Source: Lachnospiraceae bacterium UBA7196
GTDB taxonomy: Bacteria; Bacillota; Clostridia; Lachnospirales; Lachnospiraceae
Length of the DNA: 64,000 nucleotides
Reading direction: 5' to 3'
Assembly (NCBI GenBank): GCA_002490835.1
Contig: DKUU01000018.1
Coordinates: 62,001-126,000 of the forward strand
Shown here piece by piece: positions 53,636 to 62,916 of the stretch (positions are counted from its first letter, which is position 1; each line of letters begins with the position of its first letter). The position numbers and the translations under genes are program-made. The notes beneath the pieces are model-generated. The model saw only the letters and a list, made by a program, of their open reading frames with translations. It was not told the DNA's origin and searched no databases.

Positions 53636-55179
53636 ATATTTCCGGACGGACAGTGGCGATAGCGGCGGTTTTTTTGTTCCTGTCATTGCTGCCGCTTCTT
53701 TTGCTGGGAAAATATAACGTGATGTGCATCGACGACTATGATTACGGCAGACGGGTGCATGACGTCTTTTTGGCGACGGGATCTTTTGGGGCATCCGTGC
53801 AGGAGGCTTGGCGGCAGAACATGGATTTTTACCGGGATTGGCAGGGTACTTATGTATCCTGTTTTCTGATGGCAATGTGTCCCATGAACTTTCGCTATGG
53901 GCTCGCCTGGGTGGTGCCGATTCTGATGATCGGGATGTTTGCGGCTTCTTCTTTTGCGGTGGGACGGCATATTTTGGTGCGGTGGCTGGGTTGTGAGAAG
54001 CGGGGCGCTTCCCTGTGCATGATCCTGCTGCTTTTTCTGTTTTATCAGGTGATCGAGGCGCCTTTTGAGGGGATCTACTGGTATAACGGCTCGACGCACT
54101 ATGTACTGATGCAGTCTTTTTGGTTTTTCTTACTGACGCTGCTTTCGGAGAGCGTCTGGGCTGATAAGCGGGGGAGGGCTGTGCTTTGCTGTGCGGCGTC
54201 GGCGGTTCTGGCCGTGATCGTGGGCGGCGGCAATCTGGTGACCGGTCTGCAGTCGGAGATCCTGATGGCCTTTCTTGCAGGCTATGCGATATGGAAAAAA
54301 CGAAATAAAATAGCATATGTTATAATACCGTTTCTTACGGGGACGGCGGGCTTTCTTGTTAATACGCTCGCGCCCGGCAACGCGAGGCGGGGCAGCTTGG
54401 ATGTGGACGAAGGCTTCGGCGCGGTAAAGTCGATCCTATTGTCCTTCTATCATATGGCAGTGTTTGCGGTCCGTTGGACGCCGCTGTTTGCGGTGCTTGT
54501 GTGGCTGGCCCTTCTGCCGCTTTTATGGAAAATGACAAAGGCTTCGAAACGGGAGTTTTCGCATCCGGTTTTGGTGACGGCGGGGGCTTACTGTGTACTG
54601 TCGGCTATGTTTACCCCCACGCTGTTTGCGGTGGGAATGACGGGGCTTTCCCGAGTGGATAATATTATCCAGATGACTTATTATATAGCGGCTCTTTTGG
54701 TCACGGCCTACTGGCTGGGCTATTTGTCCCACAGGGCGATCGGGACGCAGGGGGTCGGCATGACGGCAGGTGAGATTGAGACTGTGCAGAGCAGTGACGC
54801 GGAGGCGGGCGGCGCAGCGCAGGCGTTCGGCGTATTTTTGGAGCGGACGGGCTGCCGTATGAGCGCGGTGTGTCTGCTTCTGCTTATGGCGGTGTGGCTG
54901 CTTACGGCGGATAAGAATACCTACGCGGGCATTTCCGCCCTGCGTTCTCTGGCGAAAGGGGAGGCGCAGACCTTTTATGCGGAGGCTATGGAGCGGCATG
55001 CGCTCTACACGGATGAGGGACTTGCGGATGTTGTGGTTGTGCCTTACAGTGCAAAGCCGGCCCTCTTTTCTTTTGAAGATTTACAGGAAGATCCAGGAAA
55101 CTGGCTGAATCTGGCGGTGGCAAATTATTATCACAAAAACAGCGTGAAACTGGCCGGCGGGCAAAAGGGGGCGGATTGA
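53608..55179 (+). CDS. DUF6056-type membrane protein
   Basis: 523 residues with about ten hydrophobic segments. The first loop has YNVMCIDDYDYGRRVHDVF, with acidic residues at the place typical of DUF6056 and GT-C-like glycosyltransferases, then FYRDWQGTYVSCFLM. A charged cytoplasmic-like stretch occurs near residues 385-410. It probably handles a polyprenyl-linked sugar outside the membrane, inferred from topology and neighbours. The start codon lies within the end of the preceding GT11-like gene, and its stop overlaps the following gene. Confidence 0.75.
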   Translation: MEREKGGKLNISGRTVAIAAVFLFLSLLPLLLLGKYNVMCIDDYDYGRRVHDVFLATGSFGASVQEAWRQNMDFYRDWQGTYVSCFLMAMCPMNFRYGLAWVVPILMIGMFAASSFAVGRHILVRWLGCEKRGASLCMILLLFLFYQVIEAPFEGIYWYNGSTHYVLMQSFWFFLLTLLSESVWADKRGRAVLCCAASAVLAVIVGGGNLVTGLQSEILMAFLAGYAIWKKRNKIAYVIIPFLTGTAGFLVNTLAPGNARRGSLDVDEGFGAVKSILLSFYHMAVFAVRWTPLFAVLVWLALLPLLWKMTKASKREFSHPVLVTAGAYCVLSAMFTPTLFAVGMTGLSRVDNIIQMTYYIAALLVTAYWLGYLSHRAIGTQGVGMTAGEIETVQSSDAEAGGAAQAFGVFLERTGCRMSAVCLLLLMAVWLLTADKNTYAGISALRSLAKGEAQTFYAEAMERHALYTDEGLADVVVVPYSAKPALFSFEDLQEDPGNWLNLAVANYYHKNSVKLAGGQKGAD

Positions 55180-55181
55180 GT

Positions 55182-55934
55182 ATGCAGGAGAAGCTGTCTT
55201 TACCGAACGTGACGCTGGCGGCGATGACTAGCGTAAACCTTTATGAGACGATCCGCGCCCTGCAGTACAGTATGCGGGGGATCGATTTTGGCGACGTGGT
55301 GCTGATCACGCACAGAAAGCCGCTGACCCTGCCCAAGGGAATACGCTATTCTCATACCTCTAGGCTGGATGATATTGATAAGTTCAATTATAAGATGGTG
55401 TATGAGCTGGGAGAGCATATCCACACGGATTTTGCCCTCATCGTGCATGCGGACGGCTTCGTGGTGCATCCGGAAAGCTGGCGGGACGAATTTCTGGCGT
55501 ATGACTATATCGGATCGCCGTGGCCCCTGCCGCAAAACGATTACGCTTATCGGGACAGCAGGGGGGAGATCGTACGCGTTGGTAATAGCGTTTCGATCCG
55601 CAGTAAGCGGCTTTTGGACTTTCCCGCGCAGGCAGGCCTTAAGTGGGAAAAGATGGCGGAGGATGACAATTATAACGAAGACACCTTTTTGTGCTGTAAG
55701 TATAAGAACGTGATCGAGGAGGCGGGGATGCGATTTGCCCCCATCGAGGCAGCGAAATATTTTGGCCACGAGCATATGATACCGGAGATCATGGACGTGG
55801 AGGCTCCTTTCCTCTTTCATAAGTGGCACGGCAGGAATGCGCAGTATCCGCAGTTTGTAAATCCGTGGAAGGTCAGGTGGCAAAAATGCAAGGATGTCAT
55901 AAGGCCGCTCCTTTTCTGGCGCAGGATAGGTTGA
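55182..55934 (+). CDS. DUF5672 (putative glycosyltransferase-like) protein
   Basis: 250 residues from the ATG at 55182; a TTG at 55176 overlapping the previous stop, five bases after AAAGGGG, is equally possible. Core: TLAAMTSVNLYETIRALQYS, DFALIVHADGFVVHPESW (GT-A-like acidic motif), YDYIGSPWP and RVGNSVSIRSKRLL. ED.NYNEDTFLC and FLFHKWHG are the later conserved segments. DUF5672 proteins are thought to be glycosyltransferases from fold resemblance; activity is not established. No membrane segment. Confidence 0.8.
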   Translation: MQEKLSLPNVTLAAMTSVNLYETIRALQYSMRGIDFGDVVLITHRKPLTLPKGIRYSHTSRLDDIDKFNYKMVYELGEHIHTDFALIVHADGFVVHPESWRDEFLAYDYIGSPWPLPQNDYAYRDSRGEIVRVGNSVSIRSKRLLDFPAQAGLKWEKMAEDDNYNEDTFLCCKYKNVIEEAGMRFAPIEAAKYFGHEHMIPEIMDVEAPFLFHKWHGRNAQYPQFVNPWKVRWQKCKDVIRPLLFWRRIG

Positions 55935-55946
55935 GAGGAATAACAC

Positions 55947-56885
55947 ATGATATTTGATTGTATCCCCTTTTTTAACGAACTGGATATTTTGAAGCTGCGA
56001 ATGCAGATTCTGGCTCCCTATGTGGACTGTTTTGTGCTGGAGGAGGCGACGGTGACCTTTTCGGGAGAGCCGAAGGAAATGGTCTTTGCAAAGCATCGGG
56101 AGCTTTTTGCGGAATTTGCGGATAAGATCCGCTATGTGGCGGTGGAGGATTCCCCCATGGAGGGCGTCACGACCCATGAGCGTGATAAATATCAGAAAAA
56201 TCAACTGATCCGCGCTCTGTCGGATGCAAAGCCTGAAGATATCATTATTTTCAGCGACGTGGATGAGATTCCGAACCCCGACACGCTTGCGTGCGTTTTG
56301 AAGGAGTTTAATCCCCAAAAGATTTACCATCTGGCGCAGCGGATGTTTTACTGCTTCTTAAATATGGAGGAAGTGTCGGGAAATCTGCTTTCGATCACGG
56401 GTGAGTTTCCGGGCGTGGAGAGAAAACAGTGGCTTGGCACGAAAATATGCAGCTTTGGCGCGCTTCCTGCGGAGGGAATCGTATTTCTGCGTGAAGTGTC
56501 TCCCACGGATCCTTGCAGCGTGCGGATTCCCGAAGGCGGCTGGCATTTCGGTTACATGGGCGGCGACGGCGAGCGGAATGTGGCCAAGCGCATCGGTGTG
56601 AAGGTGCAGGCGGCAGCCCATCAGGAATATAATAGCAAGCGTTATTTAAATGAGGCGGTGGACAGGCTGCTCTGCGGGGAGGATATCTTCGACCGGGACG
56701 CGAAATTTGTGCGGGTGGAGATCGACGAGAGCTTTCCTGCTTATCTGCGGGAACATCGGGAAGAGTATGACTTCCTGATGGCGCCGAAGATCGGCAGGGC
56801 GGGTCTTTTTGTAAAGCGGACCAGACTTTTTATAAGACAGTGCCTGCGCAGACTGCACGGGAAAGCAGTACGGATCCTGCGGTAG
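55947..56885 (+). CDS. GT17-family glycosyltransferase
   Basis: 312 residues. IFDCIPFFNELDILKLRM at the start, FVLEEATVTFSGEPK, and IIFSDVDEIPNPD (about residues 100-112, metal-binding DxDE) match GT17, the family of beta-1,4-N-acetylglucosaminyltransferase III-like enzymes and their bacterial relatives. GGWHFGYMGG is another family block. It would act in the cytoplasm; adding GlcNAc is the family's usual role, inferred here. GAGAGGAA lies about seven bases before the ATG. Confidence 0.85.
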   Translation: MIFDCIPFFNELDILKLRMQILAPYVDCFVLEEATVTFSGEPKEMVFAKHRELFAEFADKIRYVAVEDSPMEGVTTHERDKYQKNQLIRALSDAKPEDIIIFSDVDEIPNPDTLACVLKEFNPQKIYHLAQRMFYCFLNMEEVSGNLLSITGEFPGVERKQWLGTKICSFGALPAEGIVFLREVSPTDPCSVRIPEGGWHFGYMGGDGERNVAKRIGVKVQAAAHQEYNSKRYLNEAVDRLLCGEDIFDRDAKFVRVEIDESFPAYLREHREEYDFLMAPKIGRAGLFVKRTRLFIRQCLRRLHGKAVRILR

Positions 56886-56927
56886 GATGAAAGGAGATTT
56901 CGCGGAAGTGGAATCAGGGAGGACGAC

Positions 56928-58184
56928 ATGACAACGGTGAATGGCAGGATACAGGCTCTGTACAGGCGGCTGCGGGACGAGAGTTTACTTCCACGCCTTG
57001 TTTTCTATATCGGACTGACCATCGAGCTGCTGATGGTCATCGTTGATAAGAGCAATTACATCAATCCTATTGAGGGCTTCCTGTTTCGGGTGACCTTTCT
57101 GTTGTTTGCGGCGAAGCTTATTTTTACGAAGTATGAGCTGAAAGAGTGGGTCGTTATCTTTCTGTTAGAAGGCATAGCCTTTGTTTTTTACCGCGTCACG
57201 GGGGAAAACGAGCTGATCCGCATGGTGACCTTCGCGGCGGCCTGCAGGGGGATATCCCTGCGCAAAGCGCTCAAATATACATTTTGGGTGACGCTTGCGG
57301 GCTGTCTGTGCATCGTGCTGCTTTCGGTGACGGGCATTTACGGCGATGTCAGTCTGACGCAGGTTTACGGTCATGAATCGCCGGATACGACCACCCACAT
57401 CGGCGTTGATCCTACGCCGGAGACGCGCTATACGCTGGGGATGGGACATCCCAATGCCTTATCCTGCATGGCTTTTATGCTGACGGCGCTGGGCGTTTAT
57501 GTCTGGTTCGATCAGATCAGATGGTACGGTTATTTCATCCTGCTTTTCTTAAACGCGGGGGTTTATCTGCTGACGCGCACAAAGACTGCGCTGCTCATCA
57601 CGGCCGCCTTTTTGATTGGCGCCTGTCTGATGCGGCTGGTGAAGCCGTTTCGGGAGAAGAGCATCCTCTATTTCTGCGGCTTTTTGGCCTTTTTGCTATG
57701 TCTCGGGTTTTCCCTGGATGCCGCCGTCTGCGCCCAGCGGGTGCGGGACGCGCAGTGGAATGCCTTTTACTATCTGGATCCGCGTGACAATGGGCATATC
57801 GTGGCGCTCGGAAAGATCGACCGCTTCCTCAGCGGCAGGATCATATCCCTGACGGAAACAGAGAATAATGACGGCATGATCCATACGTGGTCGGCCTTCT
57901 CCTGTAGAAATAATATGGAACATTATTTTGATATGGGCTGGGTCAAAGTCTTTTACCGTTACGGCGTGATACCGGGGAGCCTGTATGTGGCGGCCCATCT
58001 TTTTCTTCTGTGGCGGCTATGGAAGAGACGGGACGGCTGCGGCTTGGTACTTTTTGTGATGTTTGCCGTATACACCGTAGTGGAGGCGCACCTGATCTCT
58101 GTGTATCTGGGGAGGAATTATCTGTTACTATTTCTTTGCGCGGATCAGGCGGCGGTATCTGCAGACCAAAGAATGACGGAATAG
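56928..58184 (+). CDS. Second Wzy-like polysaccharide polymerase
   Basis: 418 residues with about ten hydrophobic segments. The large outer loop segment ETRYTLGMGHPNALSCMAF (about residues 165-183) and the arginine-rich TRTKTALLITA that follows are characteristic of Wzy-type polymerases of Firmicutes capsule loci. It would link undecaprenyl-carried repeat units outside the membrane. AGGAGG precedes the ATG. It is sequence-distinct from the polymerase/ligase at the start of the window. Confidence 0.78.
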   Translation: MTTVNGRIQALYRRLRDESLLPRLVFYIGLTIELLMVIVDKSNYINPIEGFLFRVTFLLFAAKLIFTKYELKEWVVIFLLEGIAFVFYRVTGENELIRMVTFAAACRGISLRKALKYTFWVTLAGCLCIVLLSVTGIYGDVSLTQVYGHESPDTTTHIGVDPTPETRYTLGMGHPNALSCMAFMLTALGVYVWFDQIRWYGYFILLFLNAGVYLLTRTKTALLITAAFLIGACLMRLVKPFREKSILYFCGFLAFLLCLGFSLDAAVCAQRVRDAQWNAFYYLDPRDNGHIVALGKIDRFLSGRIISLTETENNDGMIHTWSAFSCRNNMEHYFDMGWVKVFYRYGVIPGSLYVAAHLFLLWRLWKRRDGCGLVLFVMFAVYTVVEAHLISVYLGRNYLLLFLCADQAAVSADQRMTE

Positions 58185-58201
58185 GAAATCTATGGTAAAA
58201 T
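58173..58201 (+). promoter_or_regulatory. Probable promoter before the WbaP-like gene
   Basis: ATGACG (58173-58178), 17-base spacer, TAAAAT (58196-58201) preceded by TGG (extended -10). It overlaps the end of the polymerase gene and could start a separate transcript for the last group of genes. Confidence 0.55.
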
Positions 58202-58230
58202 AGGGTAAAAAAAGTGCGAGAGGTACTTTT

Positions 58231-59643
58231 ATGAATCGCAGAATGAAACTGATCGAAAGCTATCTGTTGCTTCTGGCGGATCTGGTCAGCATTACGCTGG
58301 CTTATGCCGCTGCTATTTTGCTGCGCTTTAAAAAGTTTACGTGGGTCATGGAGCCGGAACTGCATTTTCTGGTCTATATCGGTTTTTTGCTGTTTTGTAC
58401 CATTTACAGCTTTTTCTTAGATTGGAACCGTGAGTTTATCAAAAGAGGCGTTCTGGTTGAGTTTATTGCGGTGCTGAAATTTGATATTTTCATGGAATTG
58501 GCCGTGATGGCCTGTCTCTTCATGCTGCAGATGGGAGCGAGGGTCTCCCGTCTGGCGATCGGCTACTTCGCGATTTTTAATCTCCTGCTGGTATGGCTGG
58601 TGCGGCTTTTTATGAAAAAGGTGCTGCGCCTTTATTTTACGGCAAGTTCCAATATTGTGAAGATCATGATCGTCACGAAGCAGGCGATTTTGGCAAAGAC
58701 AGTGGAGAAATTAAAAGGGGCCATGGATATCAACTACGAGATCGTGGCCCTGGCCTGCATGGATGCGGATCTGAAGGGGCAGGAATTTGCAGGCGTTACG
58801 GTGAATGCAGGACGTGAGGATGCGCTGGATCTGGCAAGACAGATGCCGCTTGACGAAGTATTCATAAATCTGCCCGATGAAGAGATGGCTTATGTGAAGC
58901 ATATCATCTATGATCTGGAATCCATGGGGATCGCTTGCCATTACAACATCGATATCGTTGAGCGGCCCAGCAAGGAAGTGCGGGTGGGGAGTTTTGCGGG
59001 GTACACTGTAGTGACGTATTCGATCAATCACTTTGATTACAGGCGCATGGTGATAAAACGCGTGATTGACATTCTGGGCGGTTTGGTCGGCTGTCTTATC
59101 ACGATAGCGATCACGCCGTTTGCAGCTCTGGCGATCAAACTGGATTCTCCGGGCCCGGTCTTTTTTTCCCAGATCCGGATCGGCAAAAACGGACGGCGCT
59201 TTAAGATTTATAAATTCCGCTCCATGTATATGGACGCGGAGGAGAGAAAGAAGGAGCTGGAGGCGCTAAATGAGATGCAGGGCCTGATGTTCAAGATGGA
59301 GAACGATCCCCGCATTACCAAAGTCGGCAGGTTTATCCGCAAGACCAGCATTGATGAGCTGCCGCAGTTTTTTAATATTGTCAAAGGCGATATGAGTCTG
59401 GTGGGCACCAGACCGCCCACGGAGAAGGAATTTGAGCAGTATAATTCCCACTACAGGAGACGGATCAGCATGACGCCGGGGTTGACCGGACTCTGGCAGA
59501 TCAGCGGCCGCAGCGAGATCGTGGATTTTGACGAGGTGGTGCGGCTTGATTTGGAATACATTGATAACTGGACGCTAGGACTGGATATTAAGATTCTGTT
59601 TCGAACGATCTGGGTGGTGCTTGCCGGGAAAGGATCAAAATAG
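58231..59643 (+). CDS. Polyprenyl glycosylphosphotransferase, WbaP/CpsE-like (second initiating enzyme)
   Basis: 470 residues. Four to five N-terminal transmembrane segments (about residues 10-140), a cytoplasmic Rossmann-like domain (about 145-265), and the catalytic sugar-transferase domain (from about 270). The active Asp-Glu is in TSIDELPQFFN, followed by VKGDMSLVGTRPP and MTPGLTGLWQISGRSE. The family transfers a hexose-1-phosphate (Glc or Gal) to undecaprenyl phosphate. This is a second initiator besides the small PglC-like one at 8472, implying a separate glycan. Its own promoter is proposed at 58173-58201. Confidence 0.92.
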   Translation: MNRRMKLIESYLLLLADLVSITLAYAAAILLRFKKFTWVMEPELHFLVYIGFLLFCTIYSFFLDWNREFIKRGVLVEFIAVLKFDIFMELAVMACLFMLQMGARVSRLAIGYFAIFNLLLVWLVRLFMKKVLRLYFTASSNIVKIMIVTKQAILAKTVEKLKGAMDINYEIVALACMDADLKGQEFAGVTVNAGREDALDLARQMPLDEVFINLPDEEMAYVKHIIYDLESMGIACHYNIDIVERPSKEVRVGSFAGYTVVTYSINHFDYRRMVIKRVIDILGGLVGCLITIAITPFAALAIKLDSPGPVFFSQIRIGKNGRRFKIYKFRSMYMDAEERKKELEALNEMQGLMFKMENDPRITKVGRFIRKTSIDELPQFFNIVKGDMSLVGTRPPTEKEFEQYNSHYRRRISMTPGLTGLWQISGRSEIVDFDEVVRLDLEYIDNWTLGLDIKILFRTIWVVLAGKGSK

Positions 59644-59657
59644 AAGGGTTCAAAATA

Positions 59658-60707
59658 ATGGGAACAGACAGGGTGTTGATGATCGGTCCGGACAGAAGCG
59701 TACATGGCGGCATATCGGGCGTGGTCAATAACTATTATGAGGCCGGACTGGACAGGCGGATTGACCTGTGTTACATCGGCACGATGGTGGAAGGGTCGGG
59801 CGTAAGAAAGCTTTTGCAGGCGGTGAAGGCATATTTTTCTTTTTTGGGTAAGCTGCCGCACTACCGTATTGTGCATGTGAATATGGCGTCTGATACCAGT
59901 TTTTATCGAAAATCCGTCTTTATATTGACTGCCAAACTGTTTCGCAAAAAGCTGGTCATTCATCAGCATGGCGGAAATTTTCCGGTGTTTTATGAAAAAG
60001 AGTCAGGTCCCGCGGGAAGAAAGTATGTGAAGCGGGTACTCTCCATGGGGGACGCTTTTTTGGTACTGGGAACGGCTTGGAAGGATTTTTTCGGGGAGAT
60101 CATCGGCAGGGAAGGGATCACGGTACTGCCGGACGCCGTGCAGCTTCCCGCTTTGTATCCAAAGCAGTACGGCGTGCACAAACTATTGTTTCTGGGACGC
60201 CTTTGCAGGGAAAAGGGGATCGGAGAGCTGCTGTCAGCGATGCCGGGACTGCAGAGACAGTTTCCAGACGTTATGCTTTATCTTGGCGGCATCTGGGAAG
60301 ATGCGGAGTTAAAAAAACAGGCGTTATCCATGAAAAGCTGTGTGACGGATCTGGGCTGGGTCAGCGGCAGTGAGAAGCAGAAAATCCTGAGGGAATGTGA
60401 CATTTTGGTGATGCCTTCCTATTTTGAAGGGCAGTCCGTATCCATTCTGGAGGCTATGGCAAACGCCTGCGGCATCGTGGCTTCCGACACGGGAGGGATC
60501 CCGGATATGATCGTGGACGGACAGACCGGTCTGCTCGTGCCGCCGAAGGATGCAAAGGCGCTGGAAGAGAAACTGCTTGCGCTTTTGGCGGATGCGGACT
60601 TGTGCAGAAGACTGGGAGAAAACGCCAGAGAAAAGGCGGCGGCGGAGTATTCCATGGAACAGAATATAGAGCGGCTTTTGGCAGTTTATGAAGCAATCAG
60701 CGGTTAA
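59658..60707 (+). CDS. Glycosyltransferase family 4
   Basis: 349 residues, GT-B fold. IGPDRSVHGGISGVVNNYY is the N-terminal glycine motif; HQHGGNFPVFYEKE the central block; PSYFEGQSVSILEAMANACG (about residue 253) the donor site. It follows the WbaP-like enzyme by 14 bases and may add the second sugar of that repeat unit (inference by position). Confidence 0.87.
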   Translation: MGTDRVLMIGPDRSVHGGISGVVNNYYEAGLDRRIDLCYIGTMVEGSGVRKLLQAVKAYFSFLGKLPHYRIVHVNMASDTSFYRKSVFILTAKLFRKKLVIHQHGGNFPVFYEKESGPAGRKYVKRVLSMGDAFLVLGTAWKDFFGEIIGREGITVLPDAVQLPALYPKQYGVHKLLFLGRLCREKGIGELLSAMPGLQRQFPDVMLYLGGIWEDAELKKQALSMKSCVTDLGWVSGSEKQKILRECDILVMPSYFEGQSVSILEAMANACGIVASDTGGIPDMIVDGQTGLLVPPKDAKALEEKLLALLADADLCRRLGENAREKAAAEYSMEQNIERLLAVYEAISG

Positions 60708-60813
60708 TAATGCGTATAAGAAAAATACGCATAAATATAGACAAAACAAATGATGATCAGAAATTCGCAATAAGTTGCGAGCAAAGAAGGAAACAGGATC
60801 GGACGAGGGGGAT

Positions 60814-61836
60814 ATGACGGAAAAATCAGACGAAAAGAAGCCGCAGATCAGCGTGATCGTGCCTGTACACAACGGACAGGCACATCTGGAGGGCTGCATT
60901 GAAAGCATCGAAAGCCAGAGTGGGCAGACGTTTGAGGTGATCGTTATAAACGACGGATCGACCGACGGCACTGCCGCCGTCTGCGACCGGCTTGCGGAGC
61001 GGTATGATAATCTGCGGATCATCAACCTGTCCGATCTGGGTGTTTCCGCAGCCAGAAACCGTGGGCTGGAGCAGGCGGTGGGGGAGTATATCACCTTTGT
61101 AGACGCCGACGACAGACTGCGGCCGGGAACGCTTGCCGAATTGTACCGCATCCTGACGGAGACGGACAGCGATATGGCGGGCTGCGCTTTTGCGGTCTGG
61201 AGCCGGCAGGAGGAATGGCAGACGCTTGCGGAGCCTGACGCAAACCGAAGCGGTGGTTGGGAGACGATTGAATATAATAACGACAGTTATTTAAAAGAAG
61301 CTATCCTGCGGGGAAACAGCCGTTGCTGGAGCAAGCTTTATAGGAGGAGCCTGATTGGCAGTACGCGGTTTCGACAGGGCCTCTCGATCGGGGAGGATAT
61401 GTTGTTTCTGGTGGAGCTTTTGCCCCGCGTAAAGCGGGCGGTCGAGACGGCTTATCCGGGATACGGTTATTTTCAGAATCCGTCTGGCGCCATGAAGCGG
61501 CCTTTTACGCCTGCTTATATGGATCAGATTTATTGTTGGGAGATCGCGCGGGAACTGATCGTGAAGCAGGATAGGTCCCTGTCCGTGCAGGCGGATGCGC
61601 AGGTCATGGTGGCGATCATGCTGACGGTAGGAAAGATTGCCCTGCTTCCTGCAAAAAAGCGGCGGGAGGCAGCAGACTATCTGCGGGTATGCCATAGGAA
61701 GCTGGGGGCGATCGGGAAGAAACGGGACTGCTATGCCTTTCTCCCGTCCGGTTACGGAATCAAGGTGCGACTGTTTAACGCCTGTCCGGGGCTTTATGTG
61801 CGGTTGTATCACTGTAAAAATTTCATTAGAAAGTGA
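60814..61836 (+). CDS. Glycosyltransferase family 2
   Basis: 340 residues from the ATG at 60814 (GAGGGG about three bases upstream, rather close; the frame is open from a TTG at 60775 that lacks a ribosome site). Motifs: ISVIVPVHNGQAHLEGCIES, VIVINDGSTDGT, ITFVDADDRLRPG (DxD) and CWSKLYRRSLIG. GT-A fold, cytoplasmic. Closely linked to a second GT2 gene eight bases downstream, with which it shares the overall design. Confidence 0.85.
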   Translation: MTEKSDEKKPQISVIVPVHNGQAHLEGCIESIESQSGQTFEVIVINDGSTDGTAAVCDRLAERYDNLRIINLSDLGVSAARNRGLEQAVGEYITFVDADDRLRPGTLAELYRILTETDSDMAGCAFAVWSRQEEWQTLAEPDANRSGGWETIEYNNDSYLKEAILRGNSRCWSKLYRRSLIGSTRFRQGLSIGEDMLFLVELLPRVKRAVETAYPGYGYFQNPSGAMKRPFTPAYMDQIYCWEIARELIVKQDRSLSVQADAQVMVAIMLTVGKIALLPAKKRREAADYLRVCHRKLGAIGKKRDCYAFLPSGYGIKVRLFNACPGLYVRLYHCKNFIRK

Positions 61837-61843
61837 GAAACCC

Positions 61844-62875
61844 ATGAAAAAGACAAATCCGACAATCAGCGTCATAGTGCCTGTCTACAATAAGGAAGCT
61901 TATCTTCGGGAATGCGTGGACAGTATTCTGGCGCAGACTTACAGACGGATCGAGGTCATTCTGGTGGATGATGAATCCACAGACAGCAGTGGGGAAATCT
62001 GCGACGAATATGCGCGCGCGGATGCGCGGGTGCGGGTCGTTCATCAGAAAAACGGCGGACCCACAGCGGCCTGTGTGGCGGGAATGGCTGCCGCGACCGG
62101 CACTTATTATATGTTTGTAGACAGCGACGATTATCTGGATCCGGAAACGCTCTTTGAAATGGCGGATCGTCTGGCCGGCGTGCCGGGGGAGATCGTCTGC
62201 TGCAATCATGTGCTGGAGAAGCGCAGGGAAACCGTGCAGGTTAAGTGCGCTCCGGAGCCGGGCGTCTACGAGGGAGAAAAACTGCGCGCGCAGATCAAGG
62301 CAAAGCTGATCGGGCAGGAGCATAAAGTGATCCCATTGTCCCGCTGTATGAAACTTTGTGAGAAATCTCTCTTTGCGGGCAACGAGGGATATTACGATTA
62401 CAGCCTTCGGTTCGGAGACGATGCGAATCTAATGTATCCCGCGCTGCTGGGCGCGGACAGGGTCGTGATCTTAAAGGATGCCTTCTATTACCACTACCGC
62501 TATGTGGAGGGGTCTTTGGTACACGGCTATGACGCGGGACTCTTTGCGGGTGTGGAACGGTTAATGGAGGCTTTGAGACGCACGGCCGAGGAGAAGAAGG
62601 CGCCGGATGCCGCAGAGGCTTCTGCGCGGGAGTATTGCTATATGCTCCTTTACGTGATCAAAAATGAGCTTCGTAGTCCCGATGGGGACTACCGAAAGCG
62701 GATTCGGACGATATTCGGGCAGGAAAATATAAAAGAGCTGCTGCAGAATACGCCCATCTCTGTGTCGGAACGGTCGAATCAGCTCTTGTATGTGGGGATG
62801 TGTTATCCCGGCGGCGTCCTTTTGCGGCTGCTTAGGCTGATTCTGCGCATCTACGATAAAAAGGAAAGAGCCTGA
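61844..62875 (+). CDS. Glycosyltransferase family 2
   Basis: 343 residues from the ATG at 61844, the first sensible start after the preceding gene; the longer frame from 61637 overlaps that gene and is unlikely. Motifs: ISVIVPVYNKEAYLRECVDS, VILVDDESTDSSGEIC and MFVDSDDYLDPETL (DxD). RFGDDANLMYPALLGAD follows. GT-A fold, expected to add a sugar at the cytoplasmic face. Confidence 0.85.
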   Translation: MKKTNPTISVIVPVYNKEAYLRECVDSILAQTYRRIEVILVDDESTDSSGEICDEYARADARVRVVHQKNGGPTAACVAGMAAATGTYYMFVDSDDYLDPETLFEMADRLAGVPGEIVCCNHVLEKRRETVQVKCAPEPGVYEGEKLRAQIKAKLIGQEHKVIPLSRCMKLCEKSLFAGNEGYYDYSLRFGDDANLMYPALLGADRVVILKDAFYYHYRYVEGSLVHGYDAGLFAGVERLMEALRRTAEEKKAPDAAEASAREYCYMLLYVIKNELRSPDGDYRKRIRTIFGQENIKELLQNTPISVSERSNQLLYVGMCYPGGVLLRLLRLILRIYDKKERA

Positions 62876-62916
62876 AAGGAAGAGGGCAGGGCGGCGCCTT
62901 GTCATAGGAGAGCAGC

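Noticed and set aside
55200..56330. 376-residue minus-strand open frame
   Set aside because: Antisense to the DUF5672 and GT17 genes; no recognisable domain.
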